64,000 nucleotides of DNA, from contig JAEWMJ010000018.1 of the NCBI GenBank assembly GCA_023393165.1, positions 124,001 through 188,000 on the forward strand, written 5' to 3'. This document shows, in pieces, positions 43,701 to 51,033 of this stretch; the first letter of the stretch is position 1; the number at the start of each line of letters is the position of its first letter. A program made the translations under genes and the position numbers. Under the pieces are notes generated by a model, which worked only from the letters and a program-made list of their open reading frames with translations, was not told the DNA's origin and did no database searches. This DNA comes from Bacillota bacterium. GTDB lineage: Bacteria > Bacillota > Clostridia > Christensenellales > Christensenellaceae.

Positions 43701-44316
43701 GGAAGAAATTGCGGCAATGGGAGCTGTAAACCCCAATGCGATTGAGGACTATGCGCGCGTCAGCGAACGGCTGAACCATCTGCTGCTGCAGAAAAACGAC
43801 CTGGTGAAAGCCGGGGAAGACCTTAAGATCGTTATCCAGTCCCTGCTGGGCGATATGAAGAGTTGCTTCCTTGAAAAATTCGAGTTGATCAATAAGAACT
43901 TTCAGCAAGTATTTCAGCAGCTCTTCGGCGGCGGACATGCTGAAGTGCTTCTGGAGAGCGAATCGGGTGACGACGTGATGGAGTGCGGTATAGAAATCAT
44001 CGCTGAACCGCCGGGCAAAAAACTTCAGAACCTGAACCTGCTGTCGGGCGGCGAAAAAGCGCTTACCGCAATCGCGCTTCTTTTTGCGATGCTGGATATA
44101 AACCCGTCGCCTGTTTGTCTGCTTGACGAGATAGACGCTCCGCTGGACGAAGCAAACGTAGTTCGGTTCTCCGAGTATTTAAAGGTATTGTCTGTCGGGC
44201 TGCAGTTTATTGTGATCACCCACCGGAAACCAACAATGGCTGCGTGTGATACGCTTTACGGCATCGCCATGCACCAGAAGGGCGTTTCCGAAGTGGTATC
44301 TGTTTCATTGAATTAG
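40756..44316 (+). CDS. smc: chromosome segregation protein SMC
   Basis: 1186-1188 residues. TTG 40756 (LYLKRIELNGFKSF) is preferred over TTG 40750 because AGCAGG is then at a normal distance and the N-terminus matches the family. Walker A is GPNGSGKSN (near residue 32), then a long coiled coil (about 170-495), hinge (about 510-660), a second coiled coil, and the C-terminal head with signature LSGGEKALTAIALLFAM and Walker B CLLDEIDAPLDEAN. SMC with ScpAB organises and separates chromosomes. Followed directly by ftsY, as in Bacillus. Confidence 0.97.
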   Translation: MYLKRIELNGFKSFNNKKEFIIKNGITGIVGPNGSGKSNVADAIRWVLGEQSSKNLRGTHMEDVIFNGSQELAKKGYCEVALVFDNSDMRIPCEYTEISIRRKMYRSGESEYSINNTSCRLKDIIDLFRDTGIGKEGYSIIGQGKIDEILSSKAVSRRKVFEEAAGIMKYRVRKEEAERNLEKTHDNILRLDDIISELESQVEPLKNQMEEAKRYIALRDRLKHLEVNLYLYNQEKSAERIEKLQMQLSENEQEQKENAEATESLSARISACKAEYQELQGNIDEHNRLIADYGSSQEKLRGEMNVLNEREKNLKQRLEEISAQNVDADKSIELKTAKVEELDGQTQELNVLIDAKFEAINALRDKCAQMADGAGSVSERYAQLKVKAEKLRAEIETARREIGEKNVLLDLLAQKKEETQAELSLVQDGLQEVSQQKKEKEDELAAGKAENAKLLSDSNGLTLTINGLQEEYAKVEAELGENRQQLNQNISNQNLLSEIKDGYEGYQASVKALFGAARDNQAIKKKLIGTFAELVDVPQKYETAIEAVLGNALQNVIVQDEEDAKDVIDFLRKNRLGRVTFLPLDALKVKYLNEDEKDGFGNLVLAVASEVTGGADHVRPAIDFLLARTVIVEDMESAIALMRKTGYSFRTVTLKGDIIRPGGIITGGSMESVQTGLLSRNRMIGELGIKIKAAKLRVEKLTKQSGDIARRIEEKQKEREGILNGLRDREIAHTRAAQQLAGLEEQVRNAETRQAELEKQAALTEEQIGESAGFAENKNETLAGLQKEYDVVLEDIALIEESMNRDSEELAALRDNLAKEEIAQNELVSKKNMLLNELSHIRGDILEANDQIRQSQTQAEALEKELNTVVLAKKREIETSLNDMVMQLKNASTAAQEKYARREELLQTQKDLESGLEVAMLNKNDLIEQKYKIIANIEKIELIKENLQNKIWDDYGLTYANAQKLKGEFSYQNGTHEIDEIKEEIAAMGAVNPNAIEDYARVSERLNHLLLQKNDLVKAGEDLKIVIQSLLGDMKSCFLEKFELINKNFQQVFQQLFGGGHAEVLLESESGDDVMECGIEIIAEPPGKKLQNLNLLSGGEKALTAIALLFAMLDINPSPVCLLDEIDAPLDEANVVRFSEYLKVLSVGLQFIVITHRKPTMAACDTLYGIAMHQKGVSEVVSVSLN

Positions 44317-44325
44317 GAGTAATAT

Positions 44326-45225
44326 ATGGGATTTTTTGACAAGCTGAAAGAACGGGTAGGAAAGACCCGGACGAATATTTCCGAAAAACTCAACAACGTA
44401 ATCAAGAATTTCCGGCGCGTGGACGAGGATTTTTTTGAAGAACTGGAAGAAGTACTGATCCTTTCTGATATGGGAATGGAAACCGTGGGAAAGGTTATGG
44501 ATCAGCTCCGGGAGATTGTGAAAGATAAAAACATCAAGGACACCGCTGAAATCAAGGAATTGCTGATTGATATTGTGGACGGCATAATGCGCGCGGAAGA
44601 ACTTGAAATCAAGCATCCGGCTGTGATTTTAGTGGTGGGCGTAAACGGCGTGGGGAAAACCACGGCGATCGGGAAAATGTCTGCTTATTTCCAAACCCAA
44701 GGCGCATCCGTAATGCTGGCCGCTGCAGACACATTTCGCGCCGCGGCGTCGGAACAGCTTTCCATATGGGGACAGCGCACCGGCGTGCGCGTCGTAAAGT
44801 ACGCTGAAGGCGCTGACCCGGCGGCTGTTGTTTTTGACGCCATAGACGCCGCCAAACATGCCAAAACGGATATACTTATCTGCGATACCGCTGGACGGCT
44901 GCATAACAAAAAGAACCTGATGGCTGAACTGGAAAAGATAATGAGGGTGATTGAGACAAGCTGGCCGGAGGCGCAAAAGGAAACGTTCCTGGTTGTGGAC
45001 GCGACCACCGGACAGAACGCCATATCTCAGGCGCAGGTGTTTGCACAGGCTGTACCCATTACGGGCATTATACTGACCAAGCTGGACGGAACCGCCAAGG
45101 GCGGCGTGGTCTGCGCCGTGAAAGAAATGGTGGGCGTTCCCGTACGGTTTATTGGTGTGGGAGAGGGCGTGGACGATTTGCAGCCGTTTGACGCGAGGGA
45201 GTTCGCCCGGGCGATTATTGAATAG
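44326..45225 (+). CDS. ftsY: signal recognition particle receptor FtsY
   Basis: 299 residues, AGGAGTAATAT then ATG. N domain (1-90) and GTPase G domain with VVGVNGVGKTTAIGK, DTFRAAASEQL, DTAGRLHNK, TKLDGTAKGG and GVGEGVDDLQPF. It lacks a long acidic A domain, as is usual in this group. It docks SRP-ribosome complexes at the membrane. Normally followed by ylxM-ffh; here a - strand sporulation block lies between. Confidence 0.96.
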   Translation: MGFFDKLKERVGKTRTNISEKLNNVIKNFRRVDEDFFEELEEVLILSDMGMETVGKVMDQLREIVKDKNIKDTAEIKELLIDIVDGIMRAEELEIKHPAVILVVGVNGVGKTTAIGKMSAYFQTQGASVMLAAADTFRAAASEQLSIWGQRTGVRVVKYAEGADPAAVVFDAIDAAKHAKTDILICDTAGRLHNKKNLMAELEKIMRVIETSWPEAQKETFLVVDATTGQNAISQAQVFAQAVPITGIILTKLDGTAKGGVVCAVKEMVGVPVRFIGVGEGVDDLQPFDAREFARAIIE

Positions 45226-45394
45226 CTGCAGGCCCCTGATAAACAGCAACTGCTGCGTTGTTTTTCCGCTCCTACTCAACAAGGTGTAACAATGTACATT
45301 TATTAGGATATTAAAATTGCCAAACGATATTATTTTTAAGGGCTGTATGCTCTTTTTCTTTTTTTGTCAGGCGGGCCAAGGGGGGATTCCGAAT
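45226..45394. other. intergenic stretch after ftsY
   Basis: No gene or clear terminator is visible. It includes a T-rich run at 45350-45366 and leads into the hairpin chain. Confidence 0.3.
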
Positions 45395-45590
45395 GCCGGA
45401 TTAAAATCCGGCAATTGATGGAGGGAGTGACCAATTTTAAGCCATTTTTCCCTCCCACATCCCGGACACTAAATTGCGGGCCTTGCTTTTAGGCTGACAA
45501 TTTAGTGCCCGGACAGCCCCTCGTCTGAGGAGGCCAATTGGAACAGCTTTTGACAAGCTGAAACGCCTGTAAAACACTACAGGCGCTTCT
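45395..45590. repeat. chain of six hairpins between convergent ftsY and ypeB
   Basis: Stems seen: GCCGGAT/ATCCGGC (45399-45417); GGAGGGA/TCCCTCC (45420-45455); CACTAAATTG/CAATTTAGTG (45467-45507) with an inner GCCT/AGGC and flanking CCGG; CCTC/GAGG near 45518-45532; CAGCTT/AAGCTG (about 45543-45559); CGCCTGT/ACAGGCG (about 45564-45586), which could end the - strand ypeB transcript. I recognise no Rfam family. It may be a mosaic of repeat units or a structured RNA. Confidence 0.55.
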
Positions 45591-45606
45591 TATCTCATCG
45601 TATAAA

Positions 45607-46923
45607 CTACATCACCAGCTTGCCCTCGTTCGTGTTCTGTATCATCAGTATATCTTCTTCCATGCCCGTCTCCGCGTTTATATAAACGATATAATCGTTG
45701 CCGTTTACCGTGCCCGTGAACTCCCAGCAGAGCTTTTCCTCGTTCGTATCCATGGGTATCAGCGCAAGGCGCGTGTTCGTTACCATGATATTGCTGTTGA
45801 GCTTTAACTGCGCGTCTTCCTTCGATATTGCGGGCGCCGGGATGCTCCTTGCCTTGTGCGACATAAGGTAGTTGTTCGCATCCATGCCCGCCACGTCGTT
45901 TGCCGATATATCGACCCAGACTTTGATAAGATCGGGGTAGAGTACCGTATCGCCCTCTACGGGAGCTAGGTTTATTATCGCCATGCCGCTGTAGAACTGC
46001 GCGTAGCTCGGCGCGGTCTCCCCGTATCCTTTTTGGAGCAGGTACTGCTGCGCAATACCGCGTAGCTGTTCGTAACGCTCGTCCGTCGGCACGGCCGAGA
46101 TGCCGCCGTCGCGCTGGCTCATGTACCACAGCACCTGCCCGCCCTGCTTCGTTATGTATATCGTAAAAGGATGACCGTTCTGCTCGCCCGAAAACCCGTA
46201 GCACGCTATCTTTCCGTTGCGGTCCCCTGTAAACGTAAGCGCGCCCGCGTCCAGTCCTAAAAACTGCGCCGCCAGGCCCTGCGCGTCTGCCTGCGAGACG
46301 ACATTCCCGCCCAGCCCCTGCGGCTGCTTGTTTTCGGTGCTCTCGGAGTACGGCCCGTCGTATATGAGTCGCGGGAACTCCTGGTTGGAAAAATCGAGCT
46401 GGCTGCCCGTTTCGGACATAAACGCTATATTGCCGATCCCTATGTCGCCCGAGTATCCTTTCTGCCACAGCTCGTTTATCTTTTTGGATACCTCCCCGCA
46501 CACATCAGCAAGCGACTGCGCCTGCTTCAAGTCGTCGGTCGAGAGCTGTTCGCCCTTGGCGAGCTTCGTCGAGAGATACCTGCAAAAGTCGCCCGTGCGG
46601 TTCATGAACTGCGTCAGGCTCGACGTGCTCTGGTATGAAACGGGCAGCGCCGCTATAGAGCTCTCGGTATCCCCAGCCTGCCTCCACACATCCATCAGCA
46701 GCACTGAATACTGACCCTCGCTGTTTGCCGCCTGCAGCTTATAAAGCTTTGTCTTCAAGCTCTCCATGTCGGTCACCAGCGCCTCAAACGAGCCCTGATA
46801 GAATCCCGACACCTGATTCTTAAGGTGGGTATTCTGGTCGCTCAGCACAATTACATACGCCGACAGGCCCACTATTGCCAGCGCCGCGGCCACCGCCGCC
46901 ATCCGTTTGTATATCCTTCTCAT
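45607..46923 (-). CDS. ypeB: germination protein YpeB
   Basis: 438 residues, ATG at 46923 with AAGGAGG upstream. One N-terminal membrane anchor (about 8-27), a helical region, and C-terminal PepSY/YpeB-type repeats (for example VVSQADAQGLAAQFLGLD, ISKEDAQLKLNSN and YIVYINAETGMEEDILMI). YpeB is needed for the stability or localisation of SleB in the spore cortex layer. It is 9 nt after sleB on the - strand, forming a sleB-ypeB unit. Its codon choice looks richer in G+C than that of neighbouring genes. Confidence 0.92.
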   Translation of the reverse strand: MRRIYKRMAAVAAALAIVGLSAYVIVLSDQNTHLKNQVSGFYQGSFEALVTDMESLKTKLYKLQAANSEGQYSVLLMDVWRQAGDTESSIAALPVSYQSTSSLTQFMNRTGDFCRYLSTKLAKGEQLSTDDLKQAQSLADVCGEVSKKINELWQKGYSGDIGIGNIAFMSETGSQLDFSNQEFPRLIYDGPYSESTENKQPQGLGGNVVSQADAQGLAAQFLGLDAGALTFTGDRNGKIACYGFSGEQNGHPFTIYITKQGGQVLWYMSQRDGGISAVPTDERYEQLRGIAQQYLLQKGYGETAPSYAQFYSGMAIINLAPVEGDTVLYPDLIKVWVDISANDVAGMDANNYLMSHKARSIPAPAISKEDAQLKLNSNIMVTNTRLALIPMDTNEEKLCWEFTGTVNGNDYIVYINAETGMEEDILMIQNTNEGKLVM

Positions 46924-46932
46924 GCTTCCTCC

Positions 46933-47598
46933 TTACTCGCAGAACACGTGGCTGCCTATAGTCACTATGACCGGCCTCGAAGATATCCAGGTGCTGGTGC
47001 TCTTTGCAGGGTTGTAGTAGAACAGCGCCCCTCCCGAAGGGTCCAAGCCGTTCAGCGCGTCCCTCGCCGCGCGCAGCGCCTCGTCGTCGGGCGCAAGATT
47101 TATCTGCCCGTCGTTCACAATGGAAAACGCCCCCGGCTGGTAGATAACGCCCGCCAGGCTGTCGGGAAACAGCGAGCTCTCCACCCTGTTAAGCACGACT
47201 GCCGCCACCGCCACCTGGCCGGTGTATTCTTCTCCCCGCGACTCGCCGTAAACGACCTTCGCGAGCAGATAGGCGTCGTTGCTGTTGCCGTCGCCTCCGC
47301 TCGTCGGCGGGGCAATGCCCAGCTTTTCCGCGGTCTGCGCGCCCACTATCCCGTCTGCACTTATGCCTTGGTTCTGCTGGAACCTGATGACCGCGTCCTC
47401 AGTCTCCTTGCCGTAATCGCCGTCCAACGCTCCGGAATAGTATCCCCAGTCCTTTAAGCGCCGCTGTATCTCCCTTACTTCCTCGCCGCTCGAGCCGGAC
47501 ATGTACGCGGCGACAGGCACCGCTTCGCACCCATAAAAAATGACCGTAAGCAATACAAGAATTATCGCCATCGATTTTTTCAAGATTCGCCCTTTCAT
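46933..47598 (-). CDS. sleB: spore cortex-lytic enzyme SleB
   Basis: 221 residues from ATG 47598, which has AGAGGAG 9 nt upstream; a longer frame to 47688 runs into the spoIIR pseudogene and was rejected. Signal peptide (about 1-30), peptidoglycan-binding repeat domain (about 40-95, VREIQRRLKDWGYYSGALDG and AVIRFQQNQGISADG), and a Hydrolase_2 (lytic transglycosylase) domain with LLAKVVYGESRGE, the catalytic Glu, and VAAVVLNRV. It degrades muramic-lactam cortex at germination. Confidence 0.93.
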   Translation of the reverse strand: MKGRILKKSMAIILVLLTVIFYGCEAVPVAAYMSGSSGEEVREIQRRLKDWGYYSGALDGDYGKETEDAVIRFQQNQGISADGIVGAQTAEKLGIAPPTSGGDGNSNDAYLLAKVVYGESRGEEYTGQVAVAAVVLNRVESSLFPDSLAGVIYQPGAFSIVNDGQINLAPDDEALRAARDALNGLDPSGGALFYYNPAKSTSTWISSRPVIVTIGSHVFCE

Positions 47599-47647
47599 TC
47601 CGTTTTGCTCCTCTGCATTATTGCGGCAAAATCTTACGCTCCGAAGA

Positions 47648-48134
47648 TCATCTCCACAGTTCCGCAAAAAACGATCTGTATTCAACATCCCCGGTCTCCG
47701 TTATCTCGGATATACACAGAGGCGGGAACATCACGCACCACCATCTGCCACCTTCCCCGCTGCCAAGCGTTATACGCAGCGCCTCGTAATACCCTTCCGG
47801 GTAAGTTAAGTCCCTGTAGCTCTTTTCAGGGAAATGGAAGCTGCCTCGGCCTTCGCGGCGTAGTCGAATCCGTTTCGCGCAAGCGTCTCGTTTGCCGTCT
47901 CTAATATTATCTCAAGAGTTTTTTCTATATATTCTTCTGCTTCCTACGCATTTTTGCATTGCGTTATATCCTTTGTCGCTTCAGCACGGCGTCCCTCACG
48001 GCCAGCTTTACCTGCTGGTCCTCGCCGCTGTTGGAATTTGCAAGTATGTGCAGTCTGAAATGCTCTGGTGCACATGCGCAAAGCGTAATCACGATGGCCA
48101 CTAAAATCAGCGCGCCCATCTTTTTTACGATCAC
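47648..48134 (-). pseudogene. spoIIR: spoIIR pseudogene (two frameshifts and one in-frame stop)
   Basis: Read on the - strand from a GTG at 48134: a signal-like segment, then EHFRLHILANSNSGEDQQVK and LAVRDAVL, the SpoIIR N-terminal signature. The frame shifts just after VRDAVL; the next frame reads ATKDITQCKNA, a TAG stop, then EAEEYIEKTLEIILETANET. It shifts again after AAKAEA into SFHFPEKSYRDLTYPEGYYE and the hallmark WWCVMFPPLC near the C-terminus, ending at TGA 47650-47648. All parts are present in order, so the decay is recent (or the assembly has errors). SpoIIR is the secreted signal that triggers SigE processing in the mother cell. Confidence 0.85.
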
Positions 48135-48312
48135 TTCTGGTTTTCCTCGCTTTGAGTTATTACATATGAATATGCAGTTTCAATTATTGCTGCATATCGG
48201 AGAAAATATACTTTTTATACTGTAGGGAACGACCCATCCCGCTTGTTCCGATTAACCTTCTTAGATGCATATCACTTGTCAGCCTTCATAATTATTAAAG
48301 ATGAATTAGCGG

Positions 48313-48341
48313 TTGACATAAACTAAAATATCCTGTATACT
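48313..48341 (+). promoter_or_regulatory. promoter of ylxM-ffh
   Basis: TTGACA (48313-48318), 17-nt spacer, TATACT (48336-48341). Confidence 0.8.
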
Positions 48342-48343
48342 CA

Positions 48344-48377
48344 AAAAGGTGTAAAGCACTAGCGCTTTACACCTTTT
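48344..48377 (+). promoter_or_regulatory. 5'-terminal hairpin of the ylxM-ffh mRNA
   Basis: AAAAGGTGTAAAGC pairs with GCTTTACACCTTTT around ACTAGC. With transcription starting about 7 nt after the -10, the RNA would begin with GGTGTAAAGC and form a perfect 10-bp stem at its very 5' end, 23 nt before the ylxM start. It could stabilise the mRNA or act as an attenuator. Confidence 0.65.
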
Positions 48378-48400
48378 GAACTCTTTGAGAGGTTTAGTTT

Positions 48401-48652
48401 ATGAGCTTTGAAAAAGATCTGAAATGGGCGCTGTATCTTGATTTATACGGCAGCTTTTTGACTGAAAGGCAGTCAAAAATATTCGATCTTTACTATAACG
48501 AGGATTGCTCCCTTGCGGAGATTGCCGAGCAGCTTTCCATCAGCAGGCAAGGCGTGCTGGACGGAATCAAAAAGGCACAGGCAAAACTGAACGATTGTGA
48601 AAACAAATTGGGTCTGGTAGCCGAAAGGCTGGAGGAGAAAGATGGCGTTTGA
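48401..48652 (+). CDS. ylxM: YlxM-family helix-turn-helix protein
   Basis: 83 residues, GAGAGG upstream of ATG. A sigma-70 region 4-like HTH is visible in YGSFLTERQSKIFDLYYNED and SLAEIAEQLSISRQGVLDGI. The family is nearly always encoded just before ffh; in streptococci it modulates the SRP pathway. The stop overlaps the ffh start. Confidence 0.93.
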   Translation: MSFEKDLKWALYLDLYGSFLTERQSKIFDLYYNEDCSLAEIAEQLSISRQGVLDGIKKAQAKLNDCENKLGLVAERLEEKDGV

Positions 48653-49964
48653 AGGAATAGCCGATAAACTGCAAAACGTATTTAAAAAACTGACGGGCAG
48701 AGGAAAGCTTTCAGAAGCAGACATCAAGGCGGCAATGCGCGAGGTAAAGCTGGTTCTGCTGGAAGCGGACGTAAACTTTACGGTCGTAAAGGATTTCATT
48801 AAGAAAGTATCCGAAAAGGCTACCGGACAGGAAATACTGGAAAGCCTGACTCCCGGACAGCAGGTAATTAAGGTGGTGCGGGACGAAATGACCGAACTCC
48901 TTGGCGGAACGCTCAGCACGATCAAGCTGGCGCCCACGCCTCCCACAGTTATTATGATGATGGGCTTGCAGGGTGCGGGAAAAACCACATTCTGTGCAAA
49001 ACTTGCGAAATATTATAAAAAGAAGGGCAAAAAGCCTTTATTGGTTGCATGCGATATTTACCGTCCGGCTGCAATCAAACAGCTGCATGTAGTGGGCCAG
49101 CAGGCAGGCGTCGACGTGTTCGATATGGGCGCCGAAAAGCCTGAAAAGATCTATAAGGAAGCGCTCAAGCTTGCAGACAAGAGCGGAAACGATCTTATTA
49201 TCGTTGATACCGCCGGCCGTTTGCATATTGACGAAGCTATGATGGACGAACTGAAGGTTCTCAAAAAATCGGCGAATCCGACGGAAACGCTGCTCGTACT
49301 GGATTCAATGACCGGACAGGATGCCGTAAACGCTGCCAGCACTTTTCATGAGGGGATCGGCATAGACGGCGTTATACTGACCAAAATAGACGGCGATACC
49401 AGGGGCGGCGCGGCGATGTCAGTCCGTGCTGTTACCGGAAAACCCATTAAATTTGTGGGCGTGGGCGAAAAACTTGACGATATCGAGCCGTTCTATCCGG
49501 ACAGGATGGCTTCCCGTATACTGGGAATGGGCGACGTTCTGACGCTGATCGAAAAAGCTGAAACAGCTTTTGAAGAAAAGAAAGCAATCGAACTGCAAAA
49601 GAAGATCAGCAAGGAGCAATTGACGCTGGAAGATTTCCTGGATCAGATGGAGCAGATGAAAAAGATGGGAGATATGGGAGACATTCTGAAAATGCTTCCG
49701 GGCGGGAGTAAAATGGCCGGGCTATCGATTGATGAGAAACAAATGGCGCGGACTGAGGCAATCGTCAAATCCATGACGATACAGGAAAGGCGCAACCCGA
49801 ACATCATCAACGGCTCCAGAAGAAAACGGATCGCTGCGGGCAGTGGAATGAAGATACAGGATGTGAACCGCCTTTTAGCGCAGTTTGAGCAGATGAAAAA
49901 AATGCTCAAACAATTTTCGGGCAAAAAAGGCAAACGCGGAATGTTTAATATGATGCCTTTCTAA
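48642..49964 (+). CDS. ffh: signal recognition particle protein Ffh
   Basis: 440 residues. N domain, GTPase domain with MGLQGAGKTTFCAKLA, DIYRPAAIKQL, DTAGRLHIDE, TKIDGDTRGGAA and GVGEKLDDIEPF, then a Met-rich M domain from about residue 300 that binds SRP RNA and signal peptides. Its overlap with ylxM shows coupled translation. The SRP RNA gene itself is not in the window. Confidence 0.97.
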   Translation: MAFEGIADKLQNVFKKLTGRGKLSEADIKAAMREVKLVLLEADVNFTVVKDFIKKVSEKATGQEILESLTPGQQVIKVVRDEMTELLGGTLSTIKLAPTPPTVIMMMGLQGAGKTTFCAKLAKYYKKKGKKPLLVACDIYRPAAIKQLHVVGQQAGVDVFDMGAEKPEKIYKEALKLADKSGNDLIIVDTAGRLHIDEAMMDELKVLKKSANPTETLLVLDSMTGQDAVNAASTFHEGIGIDGVILTKIDGDTRGGAAMSVRAVTGKPIKFVGVGEKLDDIEPFYPDRMASRILGMGDVLTLIEKAETAFEEKKAIELQKKISKEQLTLEDFLDQMEQMKKMGDMGDILKMLPGGSKMAGLSIDEKQMARTEAIVKSMTIQERRNPNIINGSRRKRIAAGSGMKIQDVNRLLAQFEQMKKMLKQFSGKKGKRGMFNMMPF

Positions 49965-50024
49965 TGGGTTGAAACCGTTTAACGGTTGAAATATATGGAA
50001 TACTAATTTTAAGGAGAATAAAAA

Positions 50025-50264
50025 ATGGCAGTAAAAATGAGATTAAAGAGACTGGGATCCAAAAAGAATCCTTTTTACAGGATCGTTATTGCTGACGCCA
50101 GAGCGCCCAGGGACGGAAGATTTATTGAAGAAATCGGATATTACAATCCTTTGACAAAAGATCTGAAACTGGACAACGAAAAAGCGGCCGATTGGGTTAA
50201 AAAAGGTGTTCAGCCCACAGAAACCGTACGTTCACTGCTCAAAAAAAGCGGCGCAATAGAATAG
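50025..50264 (+). CDS. rpsP: 30S ribosomal protein S16
   Basis: 79 residues, AAGGAGAA before ATG. MRLKRLGSKKNPFYRIVIAD and GRFIEEIGYYNPL are S16 signatures. First gene of the conserved rpsP-khpA-rimM-trmD-rplS set. Confidence 0.97.
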   Translation: MAVKMRLKRLGSKKNPFYRIVIADARAPRDGRFIEEIGYYNPLTKDLKLDNEKAADWVKKGVQPTETVRSLLKKSGAIE

Positions 50265-50277
50265 GAGATTCGTCTTT

Positions 50278-50508
50278 ATGGTAGAACTGGTTAAATATAT
50301 CGCAAAAGCGTTGGTAGATAATCCTGGCGAAGTTAAGGTTAACCAGCGCGAAGAAGAAGACGCCTATGTAATCGAACTGACGGTTGCACCCGATGATATG
50401 GGCAAGGTGATAGGAAAACAGGGCAGAATTGCCAAAGCGATCCGCACCGTTGTAAAAGCGTCTTCGGTAAAATCCGAAAAGAAATATGTTGTGGATATCA
50501 TCGACTAA
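50278..50508 (+). CDS. khpA: KH-domain RNA-binding protein KhpA (YlqC)
   Basis: 76 residues; one KH domain with the GKQGR loop (MGKVIGKQGRIAKAIRTVVK). KhpA pairs with KhpB/Jag and affects cell-division and envelope mRNAs. The stop is followed with no gap by the rimM ATG. Confidence 0.94.
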   Translation: MVELVKYIAKALVDNPGEVKVNQREEEDAYVIELTVAPDDMGKVIGKQGRIAKAIRTVVKASSVKSEKKYVVDIID

Positions 50509-51033
50509 ATGAAAAAAGAGTTTTTTGAGCTTGGGCGTATATTGAAACCGCAGGGGATACGTGGAGAAGTAAAGATTGAAGCGTATACGGACGATATCGG
50601 AAGATTTGAATATCTTCCGCATGTATTCCTGAAGCAAAATTCCGAAATGGTCAGGATCGAGCTGGAGGAGCAAAGGACGGACAATGCTTTTGCTTATCTC
50701 AAACTAAAGGGCATCAACGACAGGAACCAGGCCGAAACCCTGCGCGGGAAATACCTTTATATCGACAGGGAAAACGCCGCGGCCCTTCCGGAGGGCCGGC
50801 ATTACATTGAGGATATGATAGGCCTTTCCGTAGTGGATACGGAAGGCAATGAACTGGGACGCCTTGCCGAAATCATACAGACGGGCGCAGCGGATGTGTT
50901 TCGGACCGTTGGAAAGCGGAATATGATGTTTCCGTCCATTCCTGGGGTCGTGCTCAAAACGGACGTTGATGGAGGCAGTATTCTGGTGGATGCCGGGAGG
51001 CTGCAAGAGGTCTGCGTTTATGATGATATTTAA
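50509..51033 (+). CDS. rimM: 16S rRNA processing protein RimM
   Basis: 174 residues. N-terminal beta-barrel (FELGRILKPQGIRGEVKIE) and a C-terminal PRC-barrel (YIEDMIGLSVVDTEGNELGR). It helps assemble the 30S head near S19. trmD starts inside its last codons. Confidence 0.94.
   Translation: MKKEFFELGRILKPQGIRGEVKIEAYTDDIGRFEYLPHVFLKQNSEMVRIELEEQRTDNAFAYLKLKGINDRNQAETLRGKYLYIDRENAAALPEGRHYIEDMIGLSVVDTEGNELGRLAEIIQTGAADVFRTVGKRNMMFPSIPGVVLKTDVDGGSILVDAGRLQEVCVYDDI

Noticed and set aside
45226..45600. SRP RNA (ffs) or tmRNA between ftsY and the sporulation block
   Set aside because: The conserved SRP Alu/S-domain sequences and tmRNA tRNA-like end are absent.
45590..46501. 303-codon - strand ORF in another frame over ypeB
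   Set aside because: ypeB gives a full-length recognisable protein on the same strand; the other frame is Arg/Gly-rich, as expected for G+C-rich codons out of frame.
47540..48225. Four overlapping + strand ORFs of 70-99 codons
   Set aside because: They are antisense to sleB's start and the spoIIR remnant; none has a binding site, whereas the - strand segments match SpoIIR.
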